From Clostridiales bacterium (lineage in GTDB: Bacteria > Bacillota > Clostridia > Oscillospirales > QAMX01): DNA of 8,498 nt. The stretch's first letter is position 1. Each line of letters starts with the position of its first letter. The notes under the pieces were generated by a model, which was not told where the DNA came from, did not search any database, and was given only the letters and a program-made list of their open reading frames with translations. Shown here piece after piece: positions 1 through 6,197 of the stretch. The DNA lies in the NCBI GenBank assembly GCA_016303065.1, contig JAEDMJ010000066.1, positions 1 through 8,498 of the forward strand, read 5' to 3'. The position numbers and the translations under genes are program-made.

Positions 1-1123
1 GGTGGAGCCAGCAAAACGGCAGCAGATACGCGTGATTTTCAAGCACGGGATAGCGGGCGGAAAGCTTTTTTGCGCCGGGAAAGATCACCGGGGCAAGGCT
101 TTCCCTTTTTTGCTTTCTGTCGGCGGCGACAGAAGCGAGAGTTACGGAGGAAGAATGGAGCCGGTCTTCGTCGGAGGAACCGTAGACACCCGCGGAGAGA
201 AGATCGGAAAGCAGCGGGTCGGGATCGGGGTGCAGAGTTTCAAGCCCGGAGCCAAGCCGCGGGGATATTCCGAGATATTTTCTTCCGGTTTCAAAGACCG
301 CGGCGGCGAACACCGCGGCGCGGGCGTCGCGGCATTTTGCAAAAAGCCGTTCCCAGTCGATTTGTTCGGAAAATCTGTCGGCCCAAAGAGCGATGTCGCA
401 CACCTGACGGACTCCGAAGCCGGAGTGGACGAAGTGTTTGTAAGCGTGAAGGATGAGATAAAGGAGAAAATCCGTCGGGGAGAGCGAAGCGAGTGTGCGG
501 GAACCCAGCGTGTAGGTTTCTGCGCGTTCAAAGGCTTCGGAAAAAAAGCGGTTGAACGGGCCGTAAACCTCGGAATCTTCGGGAAAAAGACTTTTGTGAA
601 GCTCGATGCAGAGGGGGCTGACGCCGCTTGTGAAAGCCAGCACCGGGGACTCTCCGGACGCGTTTTTGCCGCATGAAAATCCGAGCGCTCCGAGCACGTC
701 GCAGCAGGCGGGAAAATCGTCGGGATGGACGAGAATGTCCTCGTCACGGCTGGGGCGAAGCTCCGGAGCGGGATAGAGGTTTCGGCAGAGCGCGCCCTTT
801 ACGCAGAGAATGCGAAGCTCCGCCTTTTGCAGAGCTTCGGTCACCTGGAAAAGGCTTTCCGAAGCCGCCGTCTGGACAAACACCTGGCGGATGACCGCGC
901 TTTTCGTCTCGCCCTGCCATCGGGCGCAGTTTTGCGCTGCGGGAGAGCGGCGGACGGACTCGAAGACCAGCGGAAGGAGCTTGTGGGCACGGGCAAGGGT
1001 GGAAAGCTCCGCGAGCTCCGCGCAGGACGCGTCTTCCGCCGTCAGACAGAGCTCTTTGCCCCTGACGCCCGCGGCCAATGCGGAGAGAAAAAGCCGCTGT
1101 GTTTTTGAAAAACTCTCAGCCAC
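1..1123 (-). CDS. Uncharacterised nucleotidyltransferase family protein (PF14907-like), 3' end cut by window edge
   Basis: At least 374 residues are readable from a GTG start with no stop before the window edge. The start is chosen because GGAGG lies 7 nt upstream and a good promoter sits just beyond it; no ATG is better placed. The protein fits the PF14907 pattern of putative nucleotidyltransferases. It has a V-K-G at 108-110, then LYPAPELRPSRDEDILV at 116-132 with the acidic pair D127/D129, and ELH at 174-176 as a likely third acidic position. Next come LHAYKHFVHSGFGVRQVCDI at 225-244, and RYPVLENHAYLLPFCWLH at the visible end. That ending is near the usual C-terminus of the family, so little is missing. 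Family members often lie near surface polysaccharide or peptide-modification genes, but the downstream neighbours are outside the window and the substrate is unknown. The family assignment is from motif recall, not a search; the nucleotidyltransferase fold is well supported by motif order. Confidence 0.82.
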   Translation of the reverse strand, partial: MAESFSKTQRLFLSALAAGVRGKELCLTAEDASCAELAELSTLARAHKLLPLVFESVRRSPAAQNCARWQGETKSAVIRQVFVQTAASESLFQVTEALQKAELRILCVKGALCRNLYPAPELRPSRDEDILVHPDDFPACCDVLGALGFSCGKNASGESPVLAFTSGVSPLCIELHKSLFPEDSEVYGPFNRFFSEAFERAETYTLGSRTLASLSPTDFLLYLILHAYKHFVHSGFGVRQVCDIALWADRFSEQIDWERLFAKCRDARAAVFAAAVFETGRKYLGISPRLGSGLETLHPDPDPLLSDLLSAGVYGSSDEDRLHSSSVTLASVAADRKQKRESLAPVIFPGAKKLSARYPVLENHAYLLPFCWLH

Positions 1124-1156
1124 GTCCCAGCCTCCGTTTACGAAAAGTATATATAG

Positions 1157-1184
1157 ATTATAGCATAATCCGGATGGATTTCAA
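1157..1184 (-). promoter_or_regulatory. Sigma-A promoter of the nucleotidyltransferase gene
   Basis: On the minus strand TTGAAA (1184-1179) is followed after 16 nt by TATAAT (1162-1157). The -10 is preceded by TGC, giving an extended TGnTATAAT. Transcription should start near 1150, about 25 nt before the GTG start. It lies between the degV terminator and the gene, so this gene is an independent unit. Confidence 0.75.
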
Positions 1185-1200
1185 GATGGGAAAGTTTTTT

Positions 1201-1267
1201 GGGAAAATAAAACGGCAAAACGCCGCGCACAAAGCAGAGGAGAGGGCCAGGTGCACGGCGTTTTGCC
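1201..1267 (-). terminator. Rho-independent terminator of the DegV-family gene
   Basis: On the minus strand the arm at 1267-1251 pairs with the arm at 1230-1214 in a 17-bp stem containing one G-U pair (core GGCAAAACGCCG / CGGCGTTTTGCC). The loop is 20 nt. The tail reads GTTTTATTTT, a U-rich but interrupted tract. The hairpin begins 37 nt after the degV stop and separates it from the next promoter. The long loop is a little unusual, but the position and tail make termination the best reading. Confidence 0.78.
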
Positions 1268-1303
1268 TATTGGTGGGAGGTTTTGTCTGTTTTGAAATCC
1301 CGG

Positions 1304-2194
1304 TCACGGAATGCGCCGGTCTCCGACGAAGTACACCGCGACGGTTCCCGGACCGCAGTGGGACGCAATGATCGTTCCGATGTCGCAGATGGTAACTCTG
1401 TCTTTGAGATTTGGAAATGCCTCGTATATGGCGTCCCGGGTCTCCCTGGCGGAGGCAAGACAGTTGGAGTGGCTGATAAAGCACTTTCCGCTGTAATCGG
1501 TGCCGTTTTCGGCGTGCTTTTTCATTTCGCGGATCGTTTCGGCGATGGCGTTCTTTCTTCCGCGGGTTTTGCTGTAAGCGTTGATGCTGCCCTTTAAGTC
1601 GATTCGCATGAGGGGGCAGATATTGAGTATTGTGGCGATTGTTGCGGTGGCGCCGGAAACGCGGCCGCTGCGGCGGAAGAACTTCATGTCCGTGGTGAAG
1701 AACTGGTGCTGGATGCGGTCCTTTACGGACATGACCCAGGCTTCGACCTCGTCAAGGGTGCTTCCGCCGTCGCGCATATCCGCAGCCATATCCACAAGCA
1801 GACCGTAGCCCGAGGACGCACAGGTGGAGTCGATGATCCTGAGCCGGCGGTCGGGGTGCTGCTCGCGGAACATCTCTGCGGCAATGAACGCGCTGTTCAC
1901 CGAGCCGCTGAGGCCGGAGCTGAAGGCGATGTGGAGCACATCGCCTCTCTGGGTGACGGATTCAAAATACTCGAGGTATTTCTGCGGATTTACCTGGGTC
2001 GTGACGGGAAGAGCTCCGTTGTCCAGCATTGCGTAGAAGTTCGGAAGAGCATCCGGATCGCGTCCCATATCGTCCACGTATTTTTTGTCGCCGACCGTGT
2101 ATTCGTAAAAGAGAACAGGAATATCCCGTTCGGAAACATAGGAGTAAGGAAGGTCGACTGTGGATTCGCAGGAAAGGATAAATTTTCTGTCCAT
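1304..2194 (-). CDS. DegV family (FakB-like) fatty-acid-binding protein
   Basis: The product is 296 residues, the usual DegV length. DegV/FakB proteins are soluble cytoplasmic proteins that bind one fatty acid. In Gram-positive bacteria they can present exogenous fatty acids to the kinase FakA for phosphorylation and membrane lipid synthesis. Family marks are STVDLP at 11-16, TTQVNP at 65-70, FSSGLSG at 91-97 and IDSTCASSGYGLLV at 121-134. KFFRRSGRVSG follows at 171-181 and HCGPGTVAVYF at 279-289. The Thr near 65-66 and the Ser near 93 sit where known members bind the lipid carboxylate. A TTG 18 nt further upstream (2212) is in frame but lies beside the Shine-Dalgarno, so the ATG at 2194 is preferred. 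It is a single-gene unit, divergent from the DUF1836 gene. No fakA is in the window, so the kinase partner is inferred only from the family. Confidence 0.92.
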   Translation of the reverse strand: MDRKFILSCESTVDLPYSYVSERDIPVLFYEYTVGDKKYVDDMGRDPDALPNFYAMLDNGALPVTTQVNPQKYLEYFESVTQRGDVLHIAFSSGLSGSVNSAFIAAEMFREQHPDRRLRIIDSTCASSGYGLLVDMAADMRDGGSTLDEVEAWVMSVKDRIQHQFFTTDMKFFRRSGRVSGATATIATILNICPLMRIDLKGSINAYSKTRGRKNAIAETIREMKKHAENGTDYSGKCFISHSNCLASARETRDAIYEAFPNLKDRVTICDIGTIIASHCGPGTVAVYFVGDRRIP

Positions 2195-2201
2195 TAATAT
2201 G

Positions 2202-2208
2202 CCCCTCT
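2202..2208 (-). promoter_or_regulatory. Ribosome binding site that fixes the DegV-family start
   Basis: AGAGGGG on the minus strand lies 7 nt before the ATG at 2194. The alternative upstream TTG at 2212 is only 1 nt from this element and has no ribosome binding site of its own, so the shorter protein is favoured. Confidence 0.75.
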
Positions 2209-2251
2209 TCAACAGCGTGTATTGATTGCGATATTACAAAGAGCTGATACA

Positions 2252-2280
2252 ATTATATATAGTATTTGATATTATGTTAT
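2252..2280 (-). promoter_or_regulatory. Probable promoter of the DegV-family gene
   Basis: On the minus strand ATAACA (2280-2275, 4 of 6 consensus) is followed after 17 nt by a perfect TATAAT (2257-2252). The start of transcription would be near 2245, giving a leader of about 50 nt. The stretch is very AT-rich and other -10-like hexamers exist, so the exact placement is uncertain. Confidence 0.5.
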
Positions 2281-2325
2281 CACATATTGAAAATTAAATC
2301 AAATGTAAAAATCACCGATAAAACC

Positions 2326-2354
2326 TTGCACAAATGCCCTGCATGTGTTATAAT
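2326..2354 (+). promoter_or_regulatory. Sigma-A promoter of the DUF1836-oxidoreductase-isomerase operon
   Basis: TTGCAC (2326-2331), a 17-nt spacer and a perfect TATAAT (2349-2354). The predicted start is near 2361, leaving a short leader of about 26 nt before the TTG start codon at 2387. It is back to back with the degV promoter, with about 45 nt between their -35 elements. A regulator bound here could affect both units. Confidence 0.8.
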
Positions 2355-2386
2355 TGCCTAAGCAGTGGAAGTGGAGGGAACTTGCC

Positions 2387-3025
2387 TTGGATTATGACAG
2401 AGAACTTGTTGTCGGCAAACTGAGAAGGTGGGAGAGATATCTCGAAGCCTACCGGCTTCCCGCCTGGAGTGAAATCCCAAACATCGGTCTTTATATGGAT
2501 CAGGTGATAGGGCTTATCACTCAATATCTGGACTATTACCCGCCGGAGATCAAGGACGAAAAAATCATCACGCCGACGACCGTTAACAACTATGTGCGCA
2601 TGAAAATTATGCCGGAACCGGTGAAAAAGAAGTATTACCGCGTGCATATTGCGTACCTTGTCATGATTTGCACGCTTAAACAGACGCTCAGCATTGCAAT
2701 GGTCCAGAGGCTCATTCCCATGGATATCACGGAGGACGAAGTCCGGACGATATACGGAAGATATGTCGAACGCCACTGCTTCGCGGCAAAAAGCTTTATT
2801 GAGCAGGTGCGCGAGGTCGGAAAACCGGTCTTTCATCCGGAAAGGGTTGAGGACGGTTCGGAGATGGAAGTCAGCGATCTGATATATGCTTACGCCGTCA
2901 TGGCGGGTTTTTCAAAGCTTCTCACGGAAAAGCTGATTTTTTTGGAGGGCGTCACAATGGATCAGGTGGAAGCCGGAACATTCGCAAACAAGCCGGCCGG
3001 GACAGCGCAAAAAAACGAAGATTGA
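2387..3025 (+). CDS. DUF1836 domain-containing protein (putative HTH regulator)
   Basis: The product is 212 residues from a TTG start with GGAGGG 8 nt upstream. An in-frame TTG at 2354 overlaps the last base of the promoter -10 and cannot be in the transcript, so it is rejected. Residues about 20-100 match DUF1836 (PF08876), with LPAWSEIPNIGLYMDQVIGL at 24-43, ITPTTVNNYVRMKIMPEPVK at 61-80, and KYYRVHIAYLVMICTLKQ at 82-99. The family is known from Bacillota and is thought to carry a MerR-like helix-turn-helix; its function is not established. The helical C-terminal half (about 100-190) probably serves dimerisation or effector sensing, which is inference. The last residues are polar and probably disordered. 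It is first in a likely operon with two sugar-type enzymes, 59 nt ahead of the next gene, so it could regulate them; its presence elsewhere without such genes would argue against that. Confidence 0.85.
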   Translation: MDYDRELVVGKLRRWERYLEAYRLPAWSEIPNIGLYMDQVIGLITQYLDYYPPEIKDEKIITPTTVNNYVRMKIMPEPVKKKYYRVHIAYLVMICTLKQTLSIAMVQRLIPMDITEDEVRTIYGRYVERHCFAAKSFIEQVREVGKPVFHPERVEDGSEMEVSDLIYAYAVMAGFSKLLTEKLIFLEGVTMDQVEAGTFANKPAGTAQKNED

Positions 3026-3036
3026 GGTTCAAAATT

Positions 3037-3060
3037 TTTTCGGCGGCCTGCCGCCGGGAA
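3037..3060 (+). other. GC-rich intercistronic hairpin
   Basis: CGGCGGC (3041-3047) and GCCGCCG (3050-3056) form a perfect inverted repeat. U-A and U-G pairs can extend it to about 11 bp (3037-3060). It sits between the DUF1836 stop and the Shine-Dalgarno of the oxidoreductase gene. The T tract lies before, not after, the stem, so it is not a classical terminator in either direction. It could stabilise processed mRNA ends or adjust expression of the distal genes. Confidence 0.5.
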
Positions 3061-3084
3061 GGGTAATATTGCGGAGGAAGAAAA

Positions 3085-4155
3085 ATGGAAAAACTGAGAA
3101 TTGCACTCATCGGCGTCGGCGGAATGGGAAGCTTCCATCTCTATTCAAGCCACGCGAAAAACCCGCGCATTGAGCTTGTCGCGCTCTGTGACATCATCGA
3201 AGAGCGCTGCGTCAACGCGGCGAAGGAACTCGGACGGGACGACATTGCGATTTACACCGACTACCGCGAGCTTATCGACAATGAAAAGCTTGACGCGGTG
3301 GACATTGCGACGCCGAACCGCATGCATTCGGTCATCGCGGTGTATGCCCTTGAGCACGGTCTGCACGTCTTCTGTGAGAAGCCTGACGCGGTCTCCGTCG
3401 AGGAAGCTCTGAAGATGAAGGAAGCCAGCGAGAAAAACAACCGCGTTCTCATGGTCATGAGAAACAACCGCTACTACGAAAATTCCCAGTACCTGAAGAG
3501 CTTCATCAGCGGCGGCGGAGCGGGAGAGATATACTGCGGACGCTGCGGATGGATACGCCGCCGCGGCATTCCGGGGAAGGGCGGCTGGTTCACGACAAAG
3601 TCGGAATCCGGCGGCGGTCCGCTCATTGACCTTGGCGTTCACATGATCGACCTTTCGATCTGGCTTATGGGAAATCCGAAGCCTGTCGCCGTTTCCGGCT
3701 GCACCTATACCAAGTTTGCAAACGACGATTCGGAGTCCGACAGCGAAAATTCAAAGTTCGGAGATGCAAAGTCCGACGGTACGTTCGACGTGGAAGACCT
3801 TGCTATGGGCTTTATCCGTTTTGACAACGGAGCCTGCCTCCAGATCGAATTCAGCTGGGCTTCCAATATAAAGCAGGAGAAGCGTTTCGTGGAGCTGAGG
3901 GGAACAAAAGCGGGCATGACCTGGTTTGACAACGGAGACGCCGAAATATATTCCGAAGAGAACGGAAAGCTTTTCGACACGATGCGCCACAGTGTGAGCA
4001 AGTGCAACGGTCACGACGCCGCGCTCCGTCACTTTACGTCCATCGTTCTCGACAACGCCGAGAAGGACTATGTTCCCGAGCAGGGAATTGACATGATAAA
4101 AATTCTCCAGGCGATCTACAAATCTGCGGAGAGCGGACGCGAAGTTCTTCTGTAA
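3085..4155 (+). CDS. Gfo/Idh/MocA family NAD(P)-dependent oxidoreductase
   Basis: The product is 356 residues, full length for the family, with an ATG start preceded by GGAGG at 7 nt. The N-terminal Rossmann fold carries G10-V-G-G-M-G15 for NAD(P) binding. CEKP at 97-100 contains the conserved lysine K99. GGGPLIDLGVHMIDL at 176-190 contains D182 and H186, the usual catalytic/substrate residues, at the start of the C-terminal alpha/beta domain. Members oxidise or reduce sugars, cyclitols or their keto forms in the cytoplasm; the substrate here cannot be read from sequence. Residues about 212-235 form a Ser/Asp-rich low-complexity loop. The gene lies 18 nt before an isomerase/epimerase-like gene, a pairing common in inositol, keto-sugar and glycoside catabolism, so the two probably act on the same or consecutive intermediates. 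No separate promoter is evident, so transcription probably comes from 2326-2354. Confidence 0.93.
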   Translation: MEKLRIALIGVGGMGSFHLYSSHAKNPRIELVALCDIIEERCVNAAKELGRDDIAIYTDYRELIDNEKLDAVDIATPNRMHSVIAVYALEHGLHVFCEKPDAVSVEEALKMKEASEKNNRVLMVMRNNRYYENSQYLKSFISGGGAGEIYCGRCGWIRRRGIPGKGGWFTTKSESGGGPLIDLGVHMIDLSIWLMGNPKPVAVSGCTYTKFANDDSESDSENSKFGDAKSDGTFDVEDLAMGFIRFDNGACLQIEFSWASNIKQEKRFVELRGTKAGMTWFDNGDAEIYSEENGKLFDTMRHSVSKCNGHDAALRHFTSIVLDNAEKDYVPEQGIDMIKILQAIYKSAESGREVLL

Positions 4156-4173
4156 ATATCCGGGGAGAGCAAA

Positions 4174-5070
4174 ATGTTTGACATAGAGATCGGAACACTG
4201 ATCCCGGCAGCGCAGGCGCCGGCGATGATCCCCCAGCTCAATCCGAAGGGCTTTGAGTGCTATGAACTGGATTTCAACGGAGTCGTTCCGGAGAAATTTG
4301 ATTTTCAGCGCTATGCCGAAGAGCTTCTCCCCGTGCTTGACGGAAGAAAGATCTCCTGCATGGGCTTTTACAAAAATCCGATAATCTCCGAAACCGACAG
4401 GAAGGGGCTTGAGCTCCTGGTTAAAAACGCAAAGCTCCTCGGCTGCGGCACGATCGGCGCTTTTGCCGGAGCCGATCCGGCAAAGACAATTCCGGACACC
4501 ATCCCGCAGTTCAAAGCCGTGTGGGAGCCCCTGGCTGCCCTGGCGGAGGAGAACGGAGTCAGGATCGGATTTGAGGGCTGCGGCGGCGGCTGGCGGGGCG
4601 GAAGCGGCAATATTGCATACTGCCCGGAGGCCTGGGAGCTCATGTTTGACGCGGTCAGAAGTCCAGCCCTCGGTCTGGAGTGGGAGCCGTGCCATGCGAT
4701 CGAGGCTCTGGCCGACCCGATCATGCAGCTTAGACATTGGGCAAAAAAGGTCGTTCACGTGCACGGAAAAGACGGAACCGTGGCATGGGATGTGGTGCGC
4801 GGGCACGGAATCCGCGGGCCGAAGGCGTTCTGCTGGAATCGGACCCCCGGATTTGGCGACACAAACTGGGCCGACGTTTTCACAATCCTTATCCAGAACG
4901 GGTTTAAGGGTGCGTGCGACATCGAGGGCTATCACGACCCTGTTCACTACGACGACATGGAGTGGACGGCGCAGGTCACGGCTCTTGAATACCTCAAGAG
5001 ATGCCGCGGCGGGATCAGCTTTTTTGAAGGCCCGCAGGAATACCGCGGGTATCAGGGAAAGAGAAACTGA
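4174..5070 (+). CDS. Sugar phosphate isomerase/epimerase, xylose isomerase-like TIM barrel
   Basis: The product is 298 residues, normal for the AP endonuclease 2 / xylose isomerase-like TIM barrel superfamily (PF01261). The ATG follows GGGGAG at a short spacing, 18 nt after the oxidoreductase stop, so the two genes are translated from one message. Likely metal and substrate ligands appear in the expected order at barrel strand ends: E134 in GFEGC, E169/E171 and H174 in GLEWEPCH, H195/H197 in VHVHGKD, and E251 with H254 in CDIEGYHD. Family enzymes move a keto or hydroxyl group or invert a stereocentre on sugars and cyclitols using a divalent metal, in the cytoplasm. A DNA-repair endonuclease IV role is unlikely because its characteristic multi-zinc motif set is not complete and the neighbour is a sugar oxidoreductase. 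It is the last gene of the operon, followed by a strong terminator. Confidence 0.9.
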   Translation: MFDIEIGTLIPAAQAPAMIPQLNPKGFECYELDFNGVVPEKFDFQRYAEELLPVLDGRKISCMGFYKNPIISETDRKGLELLVKNAKLLGCGTIGAFAGADPAKTIPDTIPQFKAVWEPLAALAEENGVRIGFEGCGGGWRGGSGNIAYCPEAWELMFDAVRSPALGLEWEPCHAIEALADPIMQLRHWAKKVVHVHGKDGTVAWDVVRGHGIRGPKAFCWNRTPGFGDTNWADVFTILIQNGFKGACDIEGYHDPVHYDDMEWTAQVTALEYLKRCRGGISFFEGPQEYRGYQGKRN

Positions 5071-5092
5071 TTTCTGATAACGGAGTCAGCGG

Positions 5093-5140
5093 AAACCGCG
5101 GAAGAGCTCAGCCGAGCTCTTCCGCGGTTTTTAATTTTTT
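5093..5140 (+). terminator. Strong rho-independent terminator of the DUF1836-oxidoreductase-isomerase operon
   Basis: AAACCGCGGAAGAGCTC (5093-5109) and its exact complement (5114-5130) make a 17-bp perfect stem with loop AGCC. T5 (5128-5132), AA and T6 (5135-5140) follow. It starts 22 nt after the isomerase stop codon. Confidence 0.95.
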
Positions 5141-5214
5141 GAAACACAAATATCTGTATTTATTTCAAAAATATTAAATATTTTGGAAGCTTCACTTTTT
5201 TGGACAAATTGCTG

Positions 5215-5243
5215 TTGACAAAAAAAGCGGCTGCATATATAAT
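5215..5243 (+). promoter_or_regulatory. Perfect-consensus sigma-A promoter
   Basis: TTGACA (5215-5220), a 17-nt spacer and TATAAT (5238-5243): both hexamers and the spacing are ideal. The 70 nt upstream (5141-5214) are AT-rich and could act as an UP element; nothing else is seen there. Transcription should start near 5250, giving a leader of about 42 nt before the GTG start at 5292. Confidence 0.9.
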
Positions 5244-5291
5244 GTCACAGAAAATTACGGGCATGGTGCTTTTCTCAAAAGGAGATAAAAA

Positions 5292-6026
5292 GTGAAGAAG
5301 AGAAATTCGGTTTTGTGCGCCGCATGGCTGTGCCTTTTGCTGGTGCTTACCGGTGGAATATATGTCTTTGGCGTCGGAAATACGGAATATGCCACGGAGC
5401 GCGCATCCGATACTGGCGATTTCGATGAGCTATACCGTCTTAGGGGAGAGGTTGCCGGCGGTATAAATTCCGTTCTGGAGAGAAAGTGCGGGGAGCTCGG
5501 GCTTTCCGTCGGACATTACGGCTGTTTTGAAGCGGAGGATATCGATCCCGACGGGATTTACCGGGTGTGGATCGCATCAGAAAAATTTGAAAACGCTCTT
5601 TCCGGCGACGAGGGATTTGAGGCTCTTTGGGAGTGCGAATACGTCTGGGTGCTTCCGGTGCAGTTTGAGGATTTTACGGTGACTGTGACCCTTGACAGGC
5701 GCGGAGGCGAGTGGACTGTTTCGGCGGTCAGCTCGGAGGGCAAAAGCTCCTGCTTTGAGGACGCGACGGTGAACGCGGGGATCGGCTGTGTTAAAAACGG
5801 AACGGTATACTTTGTCAGATTTCCGTGGCTCAACACCGAGGCGGCGGTGCTTTTTGCCCAGGAAGAAAGCTTTGTGAAGACTTTTTCGGATCTGAGCGGG
5901 GATGCTGACGCGGAGCTGAGGCACGCATATGACTACGGAAAATACATAGAGTGGAGAAAGCTCAGACCTCTGAACGAACAGAAAAAGGCTCTGTTTCTTA
6001 ACGGTGGGACGGAGACGGTCCGCTGA
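5292..6026 (+). CDS. Unrecognised secreted or membrane-anchored protein
   Basis: I do not recognise this 244-residue protein. It starts at GTG with AAAAGGAG ending 7 nt upstream. The N-terminus is a basic stretch (MKKRN) followed by a hydrophobic segment at about 8-28, which is a signal peptide or a single membrane anchor. There is no clear lipobox, because the cysteines C9 and C14 are inside the hydrophobic core and not after an L-x-x pattern. The remaining about 215 residues are acidic and look mixed alpha/beta, with short beta-rich stretches near 115-145 and 168-180, and would lie outside the membrane. Mature-region cysteines are C66, C78, C115, C154 and C166, which could form disulfides. 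The gene is alone between two strong terminators and is driven by an ideal promoter, so it is probably well expressed. Strong translation signals and a stop followed directly by hairpins argue that it is a real gene. Confidence 0.8.
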   Translation: MKKRNSVLCAAWLCLLLVLTGGIYVFGVGNTEYATERASDTGDFDELYRLRGEVAGGINSVLERKCGELGLSVGHYGCFEAEDIDPDGIYRVWIASEKFENALSGDEGFEALWECEYVWVLPVQFEDFTVTVTLDRRGGEWTVSAVSSEGKSSCFEDATVNAGIGCVKNGTVYFVRFPWLNTEAAVLFAQEESFVKTFSDLSGDADAELRHAYDYGKYIEWRKLRPLNEQKKALFLNGGTETVR

Positions 6027-6068
6027 CAAAGAAAATCTGAGCCTGTAAAGCGTTTTGAGATTTACCCC

Positions 6069-6119
6069 AAAAAAACCGGAAACGGGCTTTGACCGTCCGG
6101 AAATTTCCGGTGAGTTTTT
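6069..6119. terminator. Bidirectional terminator hairpin in the convergent zone
   Basis: ACCGGAAA (6075-6082) pairs with TTTCCGGT (6104-6111). Reading plus, GAG and T5 (6115-6119) follow. Reading minus, six further U (6074-6069) follow the stem directly, which is the better terminator. A nested palindrome CCGGAAATTTCCGG (6097-6110) offers an alternative short hairpin. It lies between the convergent 5292-6026 gene and pepF and can serve both. Confidence 0.6.
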
Positions 6120-6127
6120 ATAGCGTA

Positions 6128-6170
6128 AGCGCGGACAGCCTCTTTTAAGAGGCTGTCCGCGCTGATTTTT
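6128..6170 (+). terminator. Long-stem terminator in the convergent zone
   Basis: AGCGCGGACAGCCTCTT (6128-6144) and AAGAGGCTGTCCGCGCT (6147-6163) are exact complements with only TT between them, so the real loop opens a pair or two. GA and T5 follow on the plus strand. On the minus strand there is no U tract, although the stem begins 35 nt after the pepF stop and may stabilise that mRNA end. The GGACAGCC/GGCTGTCC core is of a kind often reused in many terminators of one genome. Confidence 0.8.
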
Positions 6171-6197
6171 GTATAGTCAGTTTATTTGGGGGGGAGG

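Noticed and set aside
2..676. Plus-strand open frame of 224 codons, and others on the plus strand at 725-1108
   Set aside because: It lies in codon register opposite the nucleotidyltransferase gene, whose translation shows clear family motifs. The plus product is Lys/Arg/Gly-rich with no recognisable domain.
2354..2389. TTG at 2354 as the start of the DUF1836 gene
   Set aside because: It overlaps the promoter -10 hexamer at its last base, upstream of the predicted transcript start. The TTG at 2387 has GGAGGG at 8 nt.
3041..3056. Rho-independent terminator between the DUF1836 and oxidoreductase genes
   Set aside because: There is no U tract after the stem on the plus strand, and A precedes T on the minus strand.
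3751..4947. Minus-strand open frame of 398 codons
   Set aside because: It runs antisense across the oxidoreductase and isomerase genes and over their junction. Both plus-strand genes have family motifs and ribosome binding sites; the antisense product has none.
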